Assembly (NCBI GenBank): GCA_018003315.1
Contig: JAGNEJ010000034.1
Span: 1 to 43,206, forward strand
Length of the DNA: 43,206 bases
Direction: 5' to 3'
DNA from: Verrucomicrobiales bacterium
GTDB taxonomy: Bacteria > Verrucomicrobiota > Verrucomicrobiia > Verrucomicrobiales > V1-33
Positions 43,192-43,206 of this stretch are shown in pieces. Each line of letters begins with the position of its first letter. Positions within the stretch are counted from its first letter, which is position 1. A program made the translations under genes and the position numbers. The notes beneath the pieces were generated by a model. The model had not been told where the DNA came from and did not search any database. It saw nothing but the letters and a program-made list of their open reading frames with translations.

Positions 43192-43206
43192 TGCGCGCCA
43201 CCGTAG

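Overview
The window looks like a piece of the chromosome of a free-living, high-GC member of the Verrucomicrobiota (PVC superphylum). The lineage is an inference from gene content: a PEP-CTERM protein with autotransporter-type strand repeats, a giant PVC-type dehydrogenase/HEAT/cytochrome c protein, a Tat-exported DUF1552 protein, several secreted carbohydrate-active proteins, a two-gene PilT module, and the LL-diaminopimelate aminotransferase route. There are no rRNA or tRNA genes, no CRISPR array and no intact prophage or integrative element.

Layout. 1-5 kb is the most accessory part: the 3' end of a PEP-CTERM surface protein, a decayed IS30-type transposase, a small ORF overlapping an AbiEii-like nucleotidyltransferase, an exported tail-collar-domain protein that seems to have lost its C-terminus, and a Fic protein whose promoter carries a regular set of AATCGGGTAA repeats. 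5-8 kb holds an importer ATPase and its binding protein with no permease. 7.9-13.2 kb holds the 1191-residue dehydrogenase and, convergently, a secreted protein with two zinc-peptidase motifs. 13.3-17.8 kb carries a small membrane protein, a DhnA-type class I aldolase, a charged-helix protein ending in a clear intrinsic terminator, and PTS enzyme I. 17.9-27.7 kb is rich in exported and sugar-related genes: an endonuclease/exonuclease/phosphatase-fold protein, a sugar isomerase-like TIM barrel, a GT39-like membrane glycosyltransferase, a rhamnogalacturonan-lyase-like protein, a GAF protein, DUF1552 and a beta-helix protein. 27.9-32.3 kb is a likely operon: OmpA-like protein, PolX polymerase, exported protein, Dabb-fold lipoprotein. 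32.3-35.5 kb is a three-gene minus-strand unit (two PilT-type ATPases and an outer-membrane-type protein). 35.7-43.2 kb carries a sialate O-acetylesterase, a nitroreductase, a striking repeat/coiled-coil membrane protein, metF, dapL, a thioesterase and a polytopic membrane protein.

How they fit together. The exported lyase, beta-helix protein, acetylesterase, dehydrogenase and GT39 enzyme suggest a polysaccharide-degrading, surface-decorating life style. PTS enzyme I and the importer pair are isolated parts of systems whose partners must lie elsewhere. PilT genes suggest type IV pili.

The least explained object is the protein at 38011-39168. It has six copies of a 21-residue-period motif (LPGNxFTLWLNPxTWPKP) before a single membrane helix and a long coiled coil. 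Other good leads are the Fic operator repeats, the tandem zincin, and the 5' accessory module. Start codons were often moved downstream from the longest reading frame to expose signal peptides or the family N-terminus; each such choice is stated in its entry.
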